From contig NZ_JACHIS010000001.1 in the NCBI RefSeq assembly GCF_014203365.1, positions 5,642,001 to 5,706,000 of the forward strand: a stretch of DNA of 64,000 nt, written 5' to 3'. Both the position numbers and the translations under genes were made by a program. How positions within the stretch are numbered: the first letter of the stretch is position 1; each line of letters starts with the position of its first letter. This stretch comes from Actinoalloteichus hymeniacidonis. GTDB taxonomy: Bacteria; Actinomycetota; Actinomycetes; Mycobacteriales; Pseudonocardiaceae. Shown here piece after piece: positions 35,230-44,832 of this stretch. Under the pieces are notes generated by a model. That model saw only the letters and a list, made by a program, of their open reading frames with translations. It had not been told where the DNA came from and did not search any database.

Positions 35230-36900
35230 ATGACCGACGTGCAGACGCTGGTATCCGATCTGACCGACATCAAGTTCGATCTCGATCCGGTGACACCGAC
35301 CGTGCTGGGCCTCTCGGGTGGACGGGACGCGCTGCTTCCCGATCATCGGGAGGAGGCAACCGATGCCGTCCGCAGCAGGCTGGTCGACCTGGCGGCGCGG
35401 GCCGCCAAGCTGGATACGACGAACCTCGATGCCCAAGATCGGATCACCGTCGCCGTCGTGCGGCAGCAGACCGAATCGATCCTCGAGACGCAGGATCTGC
35501 GGCTGACCGAGTTCACCATCACGGACTCGTTCTTCGCCCACGCAGGAGAGCTGCTGTTCATCCTGCCGCTCATCACCCTGCCCAGTGAAAACCAGGCGGA
35601 GGACTACCTGCGGCGGCTCGAAGCCATCCCCGACTTCCTCTCGGCACTGGCTGATCGACACCGAGCGGGCATCGCGGGCGGACGAACGCCGGTGGCCCAC
35701 CTGGTGAGCAAGACGATCGAGCTGGTGGACCGCTACCTCGCCGACCCGGCCTCGGATCCGCTGCTGCGTCCCAAGCCCGCCGAGCCGAACGCGGACTTCG
35801 AGGACCGCCGGAAGCAGATCCTCGCCGACCGGGTTCACCCGGCGTTCGCCGACTACCGCGCGGTGCTGGCCGACGAGGTGCTGTCGCACGGCAGGCCGCT
35901 GGACAAGGTGGGTCTCTGCTGGCTTCCGGACGGAGAGACGACGTACCGCGCCCTGGCCAAGTCCCACACCACCACCGACCGCACTCCCGCCGAGCTGCAC
36001 CAGGTCGGCCTGGACCTCATCGCCGACCTGGGACGGGAATACCGCGAGCTCGGCGCGAAGGTGTTCGGCACCGACGACCTCGCAGAGATCTTCGACCGGC
36101 TGCGCACCGACCCCGCGCTGCGGTGGTCCGATGGCGATGAGCTGCTCGATGCGGCCCGCGCCGCCATCACCAGGGCCGAGGCCGTGGCACCCGACTGGTT
36201 CGGCAGGCTGCCCAGTGAGCAGTGCAGGGTCGAGCCGGTTCCCGAAGCCGAGGCACCGGGCGCGGTGGGCGCGTACTACATGTCCGGTTCGCTGGATGGC
36301 AGCCGGGTGGGAACGTACTACGCCAACACCTACGAGGCAGGCGAGCGCTTCCGCTACACGGCCGAGGCCACGGCGTTCCACGAGGCCGTGCCCGGGCACC
36401 ATTTCCAGATCACCATCGCCCAGGAACTGAGCGACCTGCCGTTGATCCGCCGCATCGCCCCGCTCAACGCCTACCTGGAGGGCTGGGGGCTCTACACCGA
36501 GCGGCTCGCCGATGAGATGGGCCTGTACTCGGACGATCTCGCGAAGTTCGGGATGCTCACCCTGGACTCGATGCGCGCCGGTCGTCTGGTCGTCGACACC
36601 GGCCTGCACACCATGGGGTGGAGCAGGCAGCAGGCAGTCGACTATCTGATCGAGAACACCGCGATGGCCCCGCTGGAGATCGAGGGCGAGGTGGACCGCT
36701 ACATCGCGGCGCCCGGCCAGGCCCTGTCGTACATGGTGGGGCGGTTGGAGATCAATCGGCTGCGCAGCCGGGCCGAAACGGAGTTGGGCGAGCGCTTCGA
36801 CATCAGCGCCTTCCACGACGCCATGCTCGGCAGCGGAGCGCTGCCGCTCACGGTGCTCGACGAGCTGATCGGTGACTGGATCGCCGCCCAGCAGTCCTAG
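35230..36900 (+). CDS. DUF885-family metallohydrolase
   Basis: 556 residues from ATG 35230. The motif HEAVPGHHFQ (384-393), an HExxPGHxxQ zinc-site variant, and the later EGWGLYTERLADE are diagnostic of DUF885 proteins. These are predicted cytosolic zinc peptidase-like enzymes with a gluzincin-type fold. The substrate is unknown. Divergent neighbours are absent; it converges with truA. Confidence 0.88.
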   Translation: MTDVQTLVSDLTDIKFDLDPVTPTVLGLSGGRDALLPDHREEATDAVRSRLVDLAARAAKLDTTNLDAQDRITVAVVRQQTESILETQDLRLTEFTITDSFFAHAGELLFILPLITLPSENQAEDYLRRLEAIPDFLSALADRHRAGIAGGRTPVAHLVSKTIELVDRYLADPASDPLLRPKPAEPNADFEDRRKQILADRVHPAFADYRAVLADEVLSHGRPLDKVGLCWLPDGETTYRALAKSHTTTDRTPAELHQVGLDLIADLGREYRELGAKVFGTDDLAEIFDRLRTDPALRWSDGDELLDAARAAITRAEAVAPDWFGRLPSEQCRVEPVPEAEAPGAVGAYYMSGSLDGSRVGTYYANTYEAGERFRYTAEATAFHEAVPGHHFQITIAQELSDLPLIRRIAPLNAYLEGWGLYTERLADEMGLYSDDLAKFGMLTLDSMRAGRLVVDTGLHTMGWSRQQAVDYLIENTAMAPLEIEGEVDRYIAAPGQALSYMVGRLEINRLRSRAETELGERFDISAFHDAMLGSGALPLTVLDELIGDWIAAQQS

Positions 36901-37020
36901 CTCGTCTACCCGGAGGCGGGTGGCGCGGATCGACAACCGGTCGTGGACGTCGACCACACCGGCCTACGCACTATCCGCGTCGCCTGCCGAATCCGGTCCG
37001 GCCCGGCCGGGCCGCCGGGG

Positions 37021-37890
37021 TCAGTCCGCGGCGACCCGCAGTCTGCGTGTGACGGTCGTGCGCGCCGCGAGCTCGCCGTCGGCCGGATAGTCGACGCCGA
37101 CCAGGCTCAACCCATGCGCAGGCGCAACGGCCACGTCGTTGGCCCGCTGACGTAGCTGCAACAGGCTTCCCGGCCAGTTCACCGGTCGGCGACCATCGCC
37201 CACCGCCAGCAGCGCACCGATCAGACTCCGCACCATCGAATGGCAGAAGGCATCCGCCGAGACCTCGGCATGGACGACGTGCTCGGACACCCGCGTCCAG
37301 TGCAGGCGTTCCAGGGCGCGAACGGTGGTCGCGCCATCGCGGCGCTTGCAGAAGGCCGCGAAATCGTGTTCGCCCAACAATGCCTCGGCGGAGGCGTTCA
37401 GTACCTCGATGTCCAACCGGCCCGGCCAGCCGAGGGTGTTGTGCCGGATCATCGGTTCGACGCCCCAGGGGGCATCCGAGAGCCGATAGACATAGTGCCT
37501 GCGCAGGGCCCCGAACCGGGCATCGAAGGCGGCGGGAACCCGCCGACCCGCGAAGACCCGCACGTCCCCCGGCAGCATCCGATTGAGCCTGCGAACCAGC
37601 TCGTCGGGATCGGTGGCCAGCGGATGCTCGACGGGCAGGTCCAGATGCGTCACCTGGCCCGAGGCATGGACGCCTGCATCGGTCCGACCAGCCACGGTCA
37701 CCCGGATGTCCAGCCGGGTCAACAACGACAGCGCGTCCTCCAACACCCCGCAGACCGTGCGACGGGTGGGCTGCCGAGCCCAGCCGGAGAAATTCGTGCC
37801 GTCATAGCCGAGATCGAGCCGAACGCGAACGAGCCCGTCGTCCCCAGCGGGAACGGCGGGCTCGTCGGCGTCGGAGTGAGCAGTGGTGAT
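37021..37890 (-). CDS. truA: tRNA pseudouridine synthase A, unusual start
   Basis: The conserved N-terminus (VRLDLGYDGTNFSGWARQP) is in frame from about 37827 downwards, but no ATG, GTG or TTG occurs between it and the stop codon at 37896. Only ATC at 37890, four bases after the rplQ stop and seven bases after AAGAAGGA, is in a translatable position. The first normal start in frame, GTG 37746, would delete the N-terminal strand. The catalytic AGRTDAGVHA motif is intact. TruA makes pseudouridine 38-40 in tRNA anticodon arms. ATC start is my inference (289 residues). Confidence 0.75.
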   Translation of the reverse strand: MTTAHSDADEPAVPAGDDGLVRVRLDLGYDGTNFSGWARQPTRRTVCGVLEDALSLLTRLDIRVTVAGRTDAGVHASGQVTHLDLPVEHPLATDPDELVRRLNRMLPGDVRVFAGRRVPAAFDARFGALRRHYVYRLSDAPWGVEPMIRHNTLGWPGRLDIEVLNASAEALLGEHDFAAFCKRRDGATTVRALERLHWTRVSEHVVHAEVSADAFCHSMVRSLIGALLAVGDGRRPVNWPGSLLQLRQRANDVAVAPAHGLSLVGVDYPADGELAARTTVTRRLRVAAD

Positions 37891-37893
37891 AGC

Positions 37894-38424
37894 TCAGTCC
37901 TTCTTGTCCGACCCGGCGTCGTCGGAAGCGGCGTCCTTGGACTCCGCCTCTGCGGCGACCTCGGGGGTCTCCGAAGCGGTCTCCTCGGCGGGAGCCGCCG
38001 GGGTCTCGGTCTTGGTGTCCGACGCGAAGGTCGTGCCACGCGCGGCCTCGGCCTCGCTGGTCACGGTCTTCTCGTTCACCAGCTCGATGACCGCCATCTG
38101 GGCGTTGTCGCCCTTACGCGGCATCGCCTTGATGATGCGGGTGTAACCACCGTCGCGGTCCACGAAGAACGGACCGATCTCGGCGACCAGCTTGTGGACG
38201 ATGTCCTTGTCGCGGATCACCTTCATGATCTCGCGACGGTTGTGCAGGTCACCGCGCCTGGCCTTGCTGATCAGCCGCTCAGCGAACGGACGAAGTCGTT
38301 TCGCCTTCGCCTGGGTGGTGGTGATCCGCCCGTGGGTGAACAGCGAGGTGGCCAGGTTGGCCAGCATCAACCGCTCGTGGGCGGGCGAACCGCCGAGACG
38401 GCGGCCCTTCGTGGGGGTGGGCAT
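37894..38424 (-). CDS. rplQ: 50S ribosomal protein L17
   Basis: 176 residues; the core [20 protein letters not shown] through AVIELVNE is typical, and the last 55 residues form an acidic Ala/Glu/Asp tail usual in actinobacteria. L17 is a large-subunit protein near the exit-tunnel region. Its stop lies beside the truA start, giving a coupled rpoA-rplQ-truA group. Confidence 0.96.
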   Translation of the reverse strand: MPTPTKGRRLGGSPAHERLMLANLATSLFTHGRITTTQAKAKRLRPFAERLISKARRGDLHNRREIMKVIRDKDIVHKLVAEIGPFFVDRDGGYTRIIKAMPRKGDNAQMAVIELVNEKTVTSEAEAARGTTFASDTKTETPAAPAEETASETPEVAAEAESKDAASDDAGSDKKD

Positions 38425-38488
38425 CCTTGCTCCTCTATCAAGATCCTCGACTGTCCGCGGCTGTCCTCACTCGGGACAGTCAGCGGAT

Positions 38489-39547
38489 CTACAGCTGCTC
38501 GGTCTCGGCGTAGTCCTGGCCATCGTCGCCGTGTCCATCGGGACCGTCGCCATTGCTGGACCAACCCTCGGCGGGGTAGTCGGCAGCGGCGGCGGACGGG
38601 TCGAAGCCGGGAGGGCTGTCCTTGAGCGCCAGCCCAAGACCCGCGAGCTTCATCTTGACCTCGTCGATGGACTTCGCCCCGAAGTTGCGGATGTCCAGCA
38701 GGTCGGCTTCGCTGCGGCCCACGAGTTCGCCGACGGTGTGGATACCCTCGCGCTTGAGGCAGTTGTACGAGCGAACCGTCAGGTCGAGGTCCTCGATCGG
38801 CATCGCGAACGCCGCGATGGTGTCCGCCTCCGCAGGAGACGGGCCGATCTCGATGCCCTCGGCGTCCGAGTTCAGCTCGCGTGCCAGGCCGAAGAGCTCC
38901 ACCAGCGTCTTACCCGCCGATGCCACCGCGTCCCTCGGTGTGATGGAGGGCTTGCTCTCCACGTCGAGGATCAGCCGGTCGAAGTCCGTCCGCTGCTCGA
39001 CACGAGTCGCCTCGACCTTGTAGGTCACCTTCAGCACGGGCGAGTAGATCGAGTCGACCGGAATCCGGCCGATCTCCGCGCCTGCCTGCTTGTTCTGCAC
39101 GGCGGGCACGTAGCCGCGGCCACGCTCGACGACGAGCTCGATCTCGAGCTTGCCCTTCCCGTTCAGCGTGGCGATGTGCAGATCCGGGTTGTGCACCGTG
39201 ACGCCCGCAGGCGGAACGATGTCACCGGCGGTGACCGCACCGGGGCCCTGCTTGCGCAGGTACATGGTGACGGGCTCGTCCTCCTCGGAACTGACGACCA
39301 GCTCCTTGAGGTTCAGGATGACGTCGGTGACGTCCTCCTTGACCCCCGGAATGGTGGTGAACTCGTGCAGCACACCGTCGATACGGATGCTGGTGACCGC
39401 CGCCCCCGGGATCGAGGACAGCAGGGTCCGCCGCAGCGAGTTGCCCAAGGTGTAGCCGAAACCGGGCTCGAGGGGCTCGATGACGAACCGGGAGCGGGTC
39501 TCGTTGACCGACTCCTCGGCCAGGGTGGGCCGCTGAGAGATCAGCAC
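38489..39547 (-). CDS. rpoA: RNA polymerase alpha subunit
   Basis: 352 residues from GTG 39547. The N-terminal assembly domain ([23 protein letters not shown]) and the C-terminal DNA-binding domain ([27 protein letters not shown]) are complete. It nucleates RNA polymerase assembly. The C-terminus after LGLALK is longer than usual, a Gly/Asp-rich disordered stretch. Located in the usual rpsM-rpsK-rpsD-rpoA-rplQ order. Confidence 0.98.
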   Translation of the reverse strand: MLISQRPTLAEESVNETRSRFVIEPLEPGFGYTLGNSLRRTLLSSIPGAAVTSIRIDGVLHEFTTIPGVKEDVTDVILNLKELVVSSEEDEPVTMYLRKQGPGAVTAGDIVPPAGVTVHNPDLHIATLNGKGKLEIELVVERGRGYVPAVQNKQAGAEIGRIPVDSIYSPVLKVTYKVEATRVEQRTDFDRLILDVESKPSITPRDAVASAGKTLVELFGLARELNSDAEGIEIGPSPAEADTIAAFAMPIEDLDLTVRSYNCLKREGIHTVGELVGRSEADLLDIRNFGAKSIDEVKMKLAGLGLALKDSPPGFDPSAAAADYPAEGWSSNGDGPDGHGDDGQDYAETEQL

Positions 39548-39680
39548 TGTGTTTGTTTCCTCTCCTCACGACGCCCGCTATTTGACGCCGATGGAACCGG
39601 GGACGCGGCGATGCACTGGTCGCACCGTCGCCAGACGTGCCGGAGCGGGACGAGCGCCTAGGCACCCGTCCCGCATCCCA

Positions 39681-40286
39681 TCACTTCGAGTAGAACTCGA
39701 CGATCTGCTGTTCCTGAACCGGCGTGTCGATCTGCGCCCGCTCGGGAAGCTGGTGCACGAGCACCCGAAGGTTGCTCGGCACGACCTGGAGCCACGCGGG
39801 AGTGATCCGCTCGCCCAGGGTCTCCTTGGCGATGATGAACGGCGTGGTGCCCAGGGACTTCGGCTTCACATCGATGATGTCGAACTTCGACACCTGGAAG
39901 CTGGGGATGTCCACCTTCTTGCCGTTCACCACGAAGTGACCGTGGCTGACGAGCTGACGCGCCTGCCGCCGCGTCCGGGCCAGGCCCGAGCGGTAGACGA
40001 CGTTGTCGAGGCGAGCCTCGAGGAGCTGGAGCAGATTCTCGCCGGTCTTACCAGGACGCCGCGAGGCCTCCTCGTAGTACTTGCGGAACTGCCGCTCCAA
40101 CACGCCGTAGGTGAACCGAGCCTTCTGCTTCTCCTGGAGCTGAAGCAGGTACTCGCTCTCCTTGATCCGCGCCCGGCCGTGCTGTCCCGGCGGGTACGGA
40201 CGACGTTCGAAGGCCTGGTCGCCGCCGATCAAGTCGACCTTCAGTCGACGAGACTTGCGAGTCGCGGGTCCGGTGTAACGAGCCAT
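39681..40286 (-). CDS. rpsD: 30S ribosomal protein S4
   Basis: 201 residues, ATG 40286. S4-domain LARTRRQARQLVSHGHFVVNGKKVDIPS present. S4 is a primary 16S rRNA binder that starts small-subunit assembly. No zinc-binding cysteines remain in the N-terminus (C- form). A 27-bp gap separates it from rpsK. Confidence 0.97.
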   Translation of the reverse strand: MARYTGPATRKSRRLKVDLIGGDQAFERRPYPPGQHGRARIKESEYLLQLQEKQKARFTYGVLERQFRKYYEEASRRPGKTGENLLQLLEARLDNVVYRSGLARTRRQARQLVSHGHFVVNGKKVDIPSFQVSKFDIIDVKPKSLGTTPFIIAKETLGERITPAWLQVVPSNLRVLVHQLPERAQIDTPVQEQQIVEFYSK

Positions 40287-40313
40287 GAGTGTCTAGTCTC
40301 CTTTCCCGCGCTC

Positions 40314-40721
40314 TTAGACCCGACGCCGCTTGGGCGGCCGGCAGCCGTTGTGCGGCTGAGGGGTCACGTCTTGGATGGTGCCGACCTCGAGGCCGGCAGC
40401 CTGCAACGAACGGATCGCGGTCTCCCGGCCGGAGCCGGGACCCTTCACGAACACGTCGACCTTGCGCATGCCGTGCTCGGCAGCCTTGCGGGCGGCGTTC
40501 TCCGCAGCCATCTGGGCGGCGAACGGCGTCGACTTCCGGGAGCCCTTGAAGCCGACGTGGCCCGCGGACGCCCAGCTGATCACCGCACCGGTCGGGTCCG
40601 TGATCGAGACGATCGTGTTGTTGAAGGTGCTCTTGATGTGCGCATGTCCATGCGCGACATTCTTCTTTTCCTTGCGCCGGACCTTCTTGACCCCGGCACC
40701 GGAACGAGACTTGGGTGGCAT
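40314..40721 (-). CDS. rpsK: 30S ribosomal protein S11
   Basis: 135 residues, ATG 40721. [24 protein letters not shown] and the end [13 protein letters not shown] are diagnostic. S11 forms the platform of the small subunit and touches mRNA near the exit site. Between rpsM and rpsD as usual. Confidence 0.97.
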   Translation of the reverse strand: MPPKSRSGAGVKKVRRKEKKNVAHGHAHIKSTFNNTIVSITDPTGAVISWASAGHVGFKGSRKSTPFAAQMAAENAARKAAEHGMRKVDVFVKGPGSGRETAIRSLQAAGLEVGTIQDVTPQPHNGCRPPKRRRV

Positions 40722-40757
40722 GTCTGGTGTGATCTCCTAGCTGCGCGCGAGGTGGGG

Positions 40758-41138
40758 CTACTTCCGGGTGGCCTTCTTCTTGCCTGCCACCGTCTTCTTC
40801 GGGCCCTTCATCGTGCGGGCATTCGTCTTGGTCCGCTGGCCACGAACGGGCAGCCTGCGGCGGTGCCGCAGTCCCTCGTAGCAGCCGATCTCGACCTTCC
40901 GCCTGATGTCGGCAGCCACCTCGCGGCGGAGGTCACCCTCCACCTTGTAGTTGGTCTCGATGTGGTCCCGGAGCTTCACGACGTCCTCGTCGGTCAGGTC
41001 CTTGGCCCGCAGATCCGGGCTGATCCCGGTCGCGGCCAACAGCTCCCGGGAACGGGTCCGGCCAATGCCGAAAATGTAAGTCAACGCAACCTCCATCCGC
41101 TTTTCGCGGGGGAGGTCGACGCCAGCAAGCCGTGCCAT
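40758..41138 (-). CDS. rpsM: 30S ribosomal protein S13
   Basis: 126 residues, ATG 41138. [26 protein letters not shown] and the basic C-terminal tail ([15 protein letters not shown]) fit S13, which contacts the P-site tRNA and forms intersubunit bridges. The first of the alpha-operon ribosomal genes after rpmJ. Confidence 0.97.
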   Translation of the reverse strand: MARLAGVDLPREKRMEVALTYIFGIGRTRSRELLAATGISPDLRAKDLTDEDVVKLRDHIETNYKVEGDLRREVAADIRRKVEIGCYEGLRHRRRLPVRGQRTKTNARTMKGPKKTVAGKKKATRK

Positions 41139-41332
41139 ACGGCGCGTTCTCCTTCATGTCACTCCAGGTCTGCTCCCCTACCGTCCCGCTCCTCGATGAG
41201 GAGCAGGCCCCGGCCTGGAGTCCGGGGGCGAGTCGACCGGATCCCAATGAGAATCCGACGACAGGTGTGGGGAGGCCTCTTGACTGTCGGTCGTCGAAAG
41301 ACGACCTGTGGTCATGCCTGTCGGGGCTTGGA

Positions 41333-41446
41333 TCAGCCCTGGCGCTGCTTGTGTCGCTTGTTGTCGCAGATCACCAAGACCCGGCCATGTCGCCGGATCA
41401 CCTGGCACTTGTCACAGATCTTCTTGACGCTCGGCTGGACCTTCAC
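41333..41446 (-). CDS. rpmJ: 50S ribosomal protein L36
   Basis: 37 residues from GTG 41446 with AGGAGAG upstream. [20 protein letters not shown] then [13 protein letters not shown] carries the zinc-binding Cys3His set, so this is the zinc-containing form. Sits between infA and rpsM as usual. Confidence 0.95.
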   Translation of the reverse strand: MKVQPSVKKICDKCQVIRRHGRVLVICDNKRHKQRQG

Positions 41447-41552
41447 GGTCGTGCTCTCCTGCTGCGCTCGATGCGTCCTCTTCGAGTGTTTCGTCGAGGA
41501 CGATGCCGCTTTGCCCGGGTGGTCACCCGGGCACCTTTGAGTGGCACAGAGG

Positions 41553-41774
41553 TCACTTGTAGCGGTAGACGATGCGCCCACGGGACAGGTCGTAGGGCGA
41601 CAGCTCCACAACCACCCTGTCCTCGGGCAGGATGCGGATGTAGTGCTGCCGCATCTTGCCGCTGATGTGGGCCAGAACCTTGTGTCCGTTCTCCAGCTCC
41701 ACACGGAACATCGCGTTGGGGAGCGGCTCGACCACGCGACCTTCGACCTCGATGGCCCCGTCTTTCTTGCCCAT
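41553..41774 (-). CDS. infA: Translation initiation factor IF-1
   Basis: 73 residues from ATG 41774. An OB-fold protein starting [20 protein letters not shown] and ending [16 protein letters not shown]-1 occupies the ribosomal A site during initiation. It leads the infA-rpmJ-rpsM-rpsK-rpsD-rpoA-rplQ-truA group. Confidence 0.97.
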   Translation of the reverse strand: MGKKDGAIEVEGRVVEPLPNAMFRVELENGHKVLAHISGKMRQHYIRILPEDRVVVELSPYDLSRGRIVYRYK

Positions 41775-42117
41775 GTCCTCCGCGTTTCGTGACGGTGTCA
41801 GTTGTCTGTCCCCTCCAGCACCGACCGATAGGCCAGCCGATGTCCAGGAGGGCGAGCACCCGTCGAGACGATCCTCCGGGCCGTCTCGACGTCGGCCTGC
41901 CCGGTGAGAACCGCCAGGAGACTCGACAGGCCGCGAGGGGGCTAGAGCCACCCAGCAACGCTGAAGGAGACACGATGGACCAGCGCGACGAATGCGCCGT
42001 TGAGCCAGTGTAGTCGCTGGGTGAAGTAGCCCGACAGCGACCCCTAACACACCGCGTCCCCGACCCGTCATCGGGCACGGCTCTTGATCCACCCGAGGTG
42101 CGGCGGACCACCGGCCT
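41775..42117 (-). other. Leader/promoter region of infA
   Basis: 343 bp without gene. TACACT (42012-42007, minus) could be a -10 element but lacks a fitting -35. An inverted repeat (41862-41892) lies in the probable leader. Confidence 0.4.
41862..41892. repeat. 10-bp inverted repeat in infA leader
   Basis: CGTCGAGACG (41862-41871) and CGTCTCGACG (41883-41892) pair perfectly with an 11-base loop. It lies about 90 bp before infA and could form an mRNA leader hairpin. Confidence 0.45.
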
Positions 42118-42591
42118 CTAGTGGCGCCAGCCGTGCGAGGTCGAGCCGGAGCCACCACCGTTGATCCACTTGAAGACCAGCGCGGCGCCCCATGGTCCTG
42201 CAACCCAGAGCCACCAGGGATACACCCAGGAACCTGCGATGCCGATGACCAGCCAGACGCTCAGGTTGACGAGGCTCACCGCAGCCCACGCCGCCACCTC
42301 GCGTTTGCGCTGCTCACGAGCTGCGGCGAGCTCGGCGGACTCCCCGTTCTCGGCGACGACCGGCTCCGCAGTCGACGTCATCGGCGTGATCACCTGCGGC
42401 ACGGCGGGCAGGTCCTCGGTGGCCTTGCCCAGCTCCCCGTAGGTCCTCGCCTGCCACACCGCCCGGGTTCGTTCGTCGAGCTCGGCGAGGGTGAGCCGCC
42501 CCTCCGCCTGTGCCGCGCTCAGGCGGTCCACCACCCGCTGCCGGTCGACATCCGATGCACGCAGATCGTCTCGCGACTGCGGTTCGCTCAC
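42118..42591 (-). CDS. DUF1707 membrane protein (copy 1)
   Basis: 157 residues if GTG 42591 is the start. The N-terminal DUF1707 helix pair ([23 protein letters not shown] then [17 protein letters not shown]) is followed by a charged linker and two hydrophobic helices around 103-123 and 126-146 with a YPWWLWV motif. Function of the family is unknown; members are regulators or membrane-linked proteins of actinobacteria. The neighbouring gene is a paralogue. Confidence 0.85.
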   Translation of the reverse strand: MSEPQSRDDLRASDVDRQRVVDRLSAAQAEGRLTLAELDERTRAVWQARTYGELGKATEDLPAVPQVITPMTSTAEPVVAENGESAELAAAREQRKREVAAWAAVSLVNLSVWLVIGIAGSWVYPWWLWVAGPWGAALVFKWINGGGSGSTSHGWRH

Positions 42592-42713
42592 CACGCCGAT
42601 TCTGCCAGACGCGTCCACCCAGGCCACCCCGCTCACTCTCGTGGTGTCACGTCACCCCGAACGTGACACCATCCATGATAGCGAACGACATCATCGTGAC
42701 GCCATGACTGCCA

Positions 42714-43157
42714 TCACTCGGATCGCGGCCTGCCGATTCCGCTGGCATAGAGCACGCCGAGGACTCCACCGGGCGGCAGGCCGACCCAGAGCCACCACGG
42801 GTACAACTCGAAGGAGCCAAGGTCGATGAGGCCCCACACGATGAGGTTGACGACGGTGGCGCTCAACCAGATGATCGTCAGCACCCGCATCGCCATGCCG
42901 CCGGGATCATCGCTGAAGACCCGCTTACGCGGTTTCGACTGATCGAAACCGTCCTGTTGCTGACGGACGGGCGGCAGGTCGCGAGTCACCTTCTCGAGCT
43001 CACCGCCGGTCTTGGCATCCCAGGCCGCCCGCACCCGGGTGTCGAACTCGCTCAGGTCGATCAGACCCTCGGCGTGAGCCCAATGCAGATGCTCCTGGGT
43101 CTTCTTGCGGTCCCGATCGGAGGCGCGCATTTCTTGATGACGAATCGGCTCGGTCAC
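42714..43157 (-). CDS. DUF1707 membrane protein (copy 2)
   Basis: 147 residues from GTG 43157. Same architecture as the copy at 42118-42591: MRASDRDRKKTQEHLHWAHAEGL helix pair, polar linker, two hydrophobic helices with YPWWLWV. The two genes are tandem paralogues of moderate divergence and lie between map and infA, genes that are normally closer together. Confidence 0.85.
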   Translation of the reverse strand: MTEPIRHQEMRASDRDRKKTQEHLHWAHAEGLIDLSEFDTRVRAAWDAKTGGELEKVTRDLPPVRQQQDGFDQSKPRKRVFSDDPGGMAMRVLTIIWLSATVVNLIVWGLIDLGSFELYPWWLWVGLPPGGVLGVLYASGIGRPRSE

Positions 43158-43474
43158 GGCACCATTTTCCTCAACCTCCACGCGTCTCGGGCAGGAACCC
43201 GATCGCTGGTGAGCAGGTCGTTACAGGTTATGCGGCGCGCAGAGCGCAGAACAGGGACATAACAACACCCGAGGCGGATCGTGCCGATCCACGCCGAGGG
43301 AGTTCTGACCGGCCGCCGTTCGATCTCGCAGCCGAGGTGACCTGCTGAAGTGAACCGTCGATCATCCGGCCGGCGGGACATCGGCCGGGCCGACCGGCCG
43401 CTCTTCGGCGGACGACGGTGCTGTACTGCTGAGGGTGCATCAGCGGCGCGATGCCACCGATGCACCCTCGAAGA
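43158..43474 (-). other. Gap after map with terminator
   Basis: 317 bp. Contains the map terminator at 43431-43469; the rest, including a GC-rich CCGGCCGGC/GGCCGG-rich segment near 43370, shows no gene. Confidence 0.4.
43431..43469 (-). terminator. Terminator after map
   Basis: GAGGGTGCATC (43431-43441) pairs perfectly with GATGCACCCTC (43459-43469), loop 17 bases, six bases beyond the map stop on the minus strand. Suggests the secY-adk-map transcript ends here and the DUF1707 and infA genes are separate. Confidence 0.65.
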
Positions 43475-44266
43475 TCAGTCTGCTGGAGCGGTGAGGACCC
43501 AGGGCCCGTCCTCGGTGATCGCCACGCTGTGCTCCCAGTGCGCGGCCCGAGAACCGTCGGCGGTCACCACGGTCCACTCGTCGTCGAGTTCCCTGGTCTG
43601 AGCCGTACCCAGCGTCAACATCGGCTCGATGGCCAAGGCCATGCCCACCTTGAGCTTCGGCCCACGGTTGGGCCTGCCATGGTTGGCGATGAACGGCTCC
43701 ATGTGCATCTCGGTGCCGATCCCATGACCGCCGTAGCCCTCGACGATCCCGTACTCACGGTCGTCGCGTTCCGCAGCCTTGGTGGTGGCGACCTCGATGG
43801 CCCAGGAGACGTCCCCGAGGCGGTTGCCCGCCCGGACAGCCTCGATCCCCGCCAACATCGATAGGCGAGTGGCCTCCGAGAGCAGTGCGTCCGCCGCCGA
43901 CTGGGTGCCGACCGGCACCGTCACCGCCGAATCGCCGTGCCAGCCCTCGAGGATCGCGCCGCAGTCCACCGAGAGCAGGTCGCCGTCGGCGAGCACCAGT
44001 TCCCGCGAGGGGATGCCGTGGACTACCTGCTCGTTGACCGAGGCACAGATCGAACCGGGGAAACCGTGGTAGCCCTTGAAGGAGGGCACCGCCCCCGCGT
44101 CCCGGATGAACTGCTCTGCGACCTCGTCGAGCTCGCCCGTGCTGATACCGGGGCGCACCTGCGCCGTGACCGCCTGCAGCGCCCCGGCGACGATGAGGCC
44201 TGCGGCCCGCATCGCCTCCAACTCGGCCTTGGTCTTGAGCTGGATGCCGTTGCCTCGTCGCAGCAT
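43475..44266 (-). CDS. map: Methionine aminopeptidase
   Basis: 263 residues from ATG 44266. Type I pita-bread fold with metal ligands in [31 protein letters not shown] and IEPM, E in [12 protein letters not shown]. Removes the initiator Met from new proteins. In the conserved secY-adk-map order. Confidence 0.97.
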   Translation of the reverse strand: MLRRGNGIQLKTKAELEAMRAAGLIVAGALQAVTAQVRPGISTGELDEVAEQFIRDAGAVPSFKGYHGFPGSICASVNEQVVHGIPSRELVLADGDLLSVDCGAILEGWHGDSAVTVPVGTQSAADALLSEATRLSMLAGIEAVRAGNRLGDVSWAIEVATTKAAERDDREYGIVEGYGGHGIGTEMHMEPFIANHGRPNRGPKLKVGMALAIEPMLTLGTAQTRELDDEWTVVTADGSRAAHWEHSVAITEDGPWVLTAPAD

Positions 44267-44271
44267 GGAAC

Positions 44272-44832
44272 TCAGCCGTCCTGCTTCGCGCGCAACGCCA
44301 CGAGCGCACGTTCCGAGATCTCATCGACCGAACCGAACGCGTCGATCACGATCAGCCGGTCCCGGTAGTAGTCCAAAAGCGGTTCGGTGCTGGTGTGGTA
44401 CACGTCCAGCCGCTTGCGGATCACCGTCTCGGTGTCGTCGGCGCGCCCGCGGGCCAGCATCCGGGTGACGACCTCGTCCTCGGGGATCTTGAACTCGAGC
44501 ACGGCGTCCAGGCCCTGCTCGTCCTGATCCTTGAGGATTCCGGCCAGCACGTCGGCCTGCCCGATGGTCCTCGGGAAGCCGTCGAGCAGGAAGCCGTTGG
44601 CCGCATCCGGCTCGCTCAGCCGCTGGCGCACCATCTCGTTGGTGACCTCGTCGGGGACCAAGGACCCTTCGTCCAGGTAACGCTTGGCCTCGGTCCCCAA
44701 TGGCGTCCGATTGTCGATGTTGGCACGGAACAACTCGCCGGTGGAGACATGAGGGATGCCCAACGTCGCACTCAGCACAGCGGCCTGCGTGCCCTTGCCC
44801 GCGCCAGGCGGGCCAACAAGAACCAGTCGCAC
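44272..44832 (-). CDS. adk: Adenylate kinase
   Basis: 186 residues, GTG at 44832 sharing a G with the secY stop (TAGTG). P-loop [10 protein letters not shown] (residues 7-16) and [12 protein letters not shown] are intact. Short form without the zinc lid (about 185 instead of 214 residues), normal for actinobacteria. Interconverts AMP, ADP and ATP. Confidence 0.97.
   Translation of the reverse strand: MRLVLVGPPGAGKGTQAAVLSATLGIPHVSTGELFRANIDNRTPLGTEAKRYLDEGSLVPDEVTNEMVRQRLSEPDAANGFLLDGFPRTIGQADVLAGILKDQDEQGLDAVLEFKIPEDEVVTRMLARGRADDTETVIRKRLDVYHTSTEPLLDYYRDRLIVIDAFGSVDEISERALVALRAKQDG

Noticed and set aside
37000-37013. 14-bp GC palindrome GGCCCGGCCGGGCC between DUF885 and truA
   Set aside because: No loop and simple composition; a chance GC-rich palindrome rather than a clear terminator.
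41974-42012. 12-codon plus-strand ORF with AAGGAG ribosome site in the infA leader
   Set aside because: No downstream plus-strand gene exists for it to regulate; a chance match.
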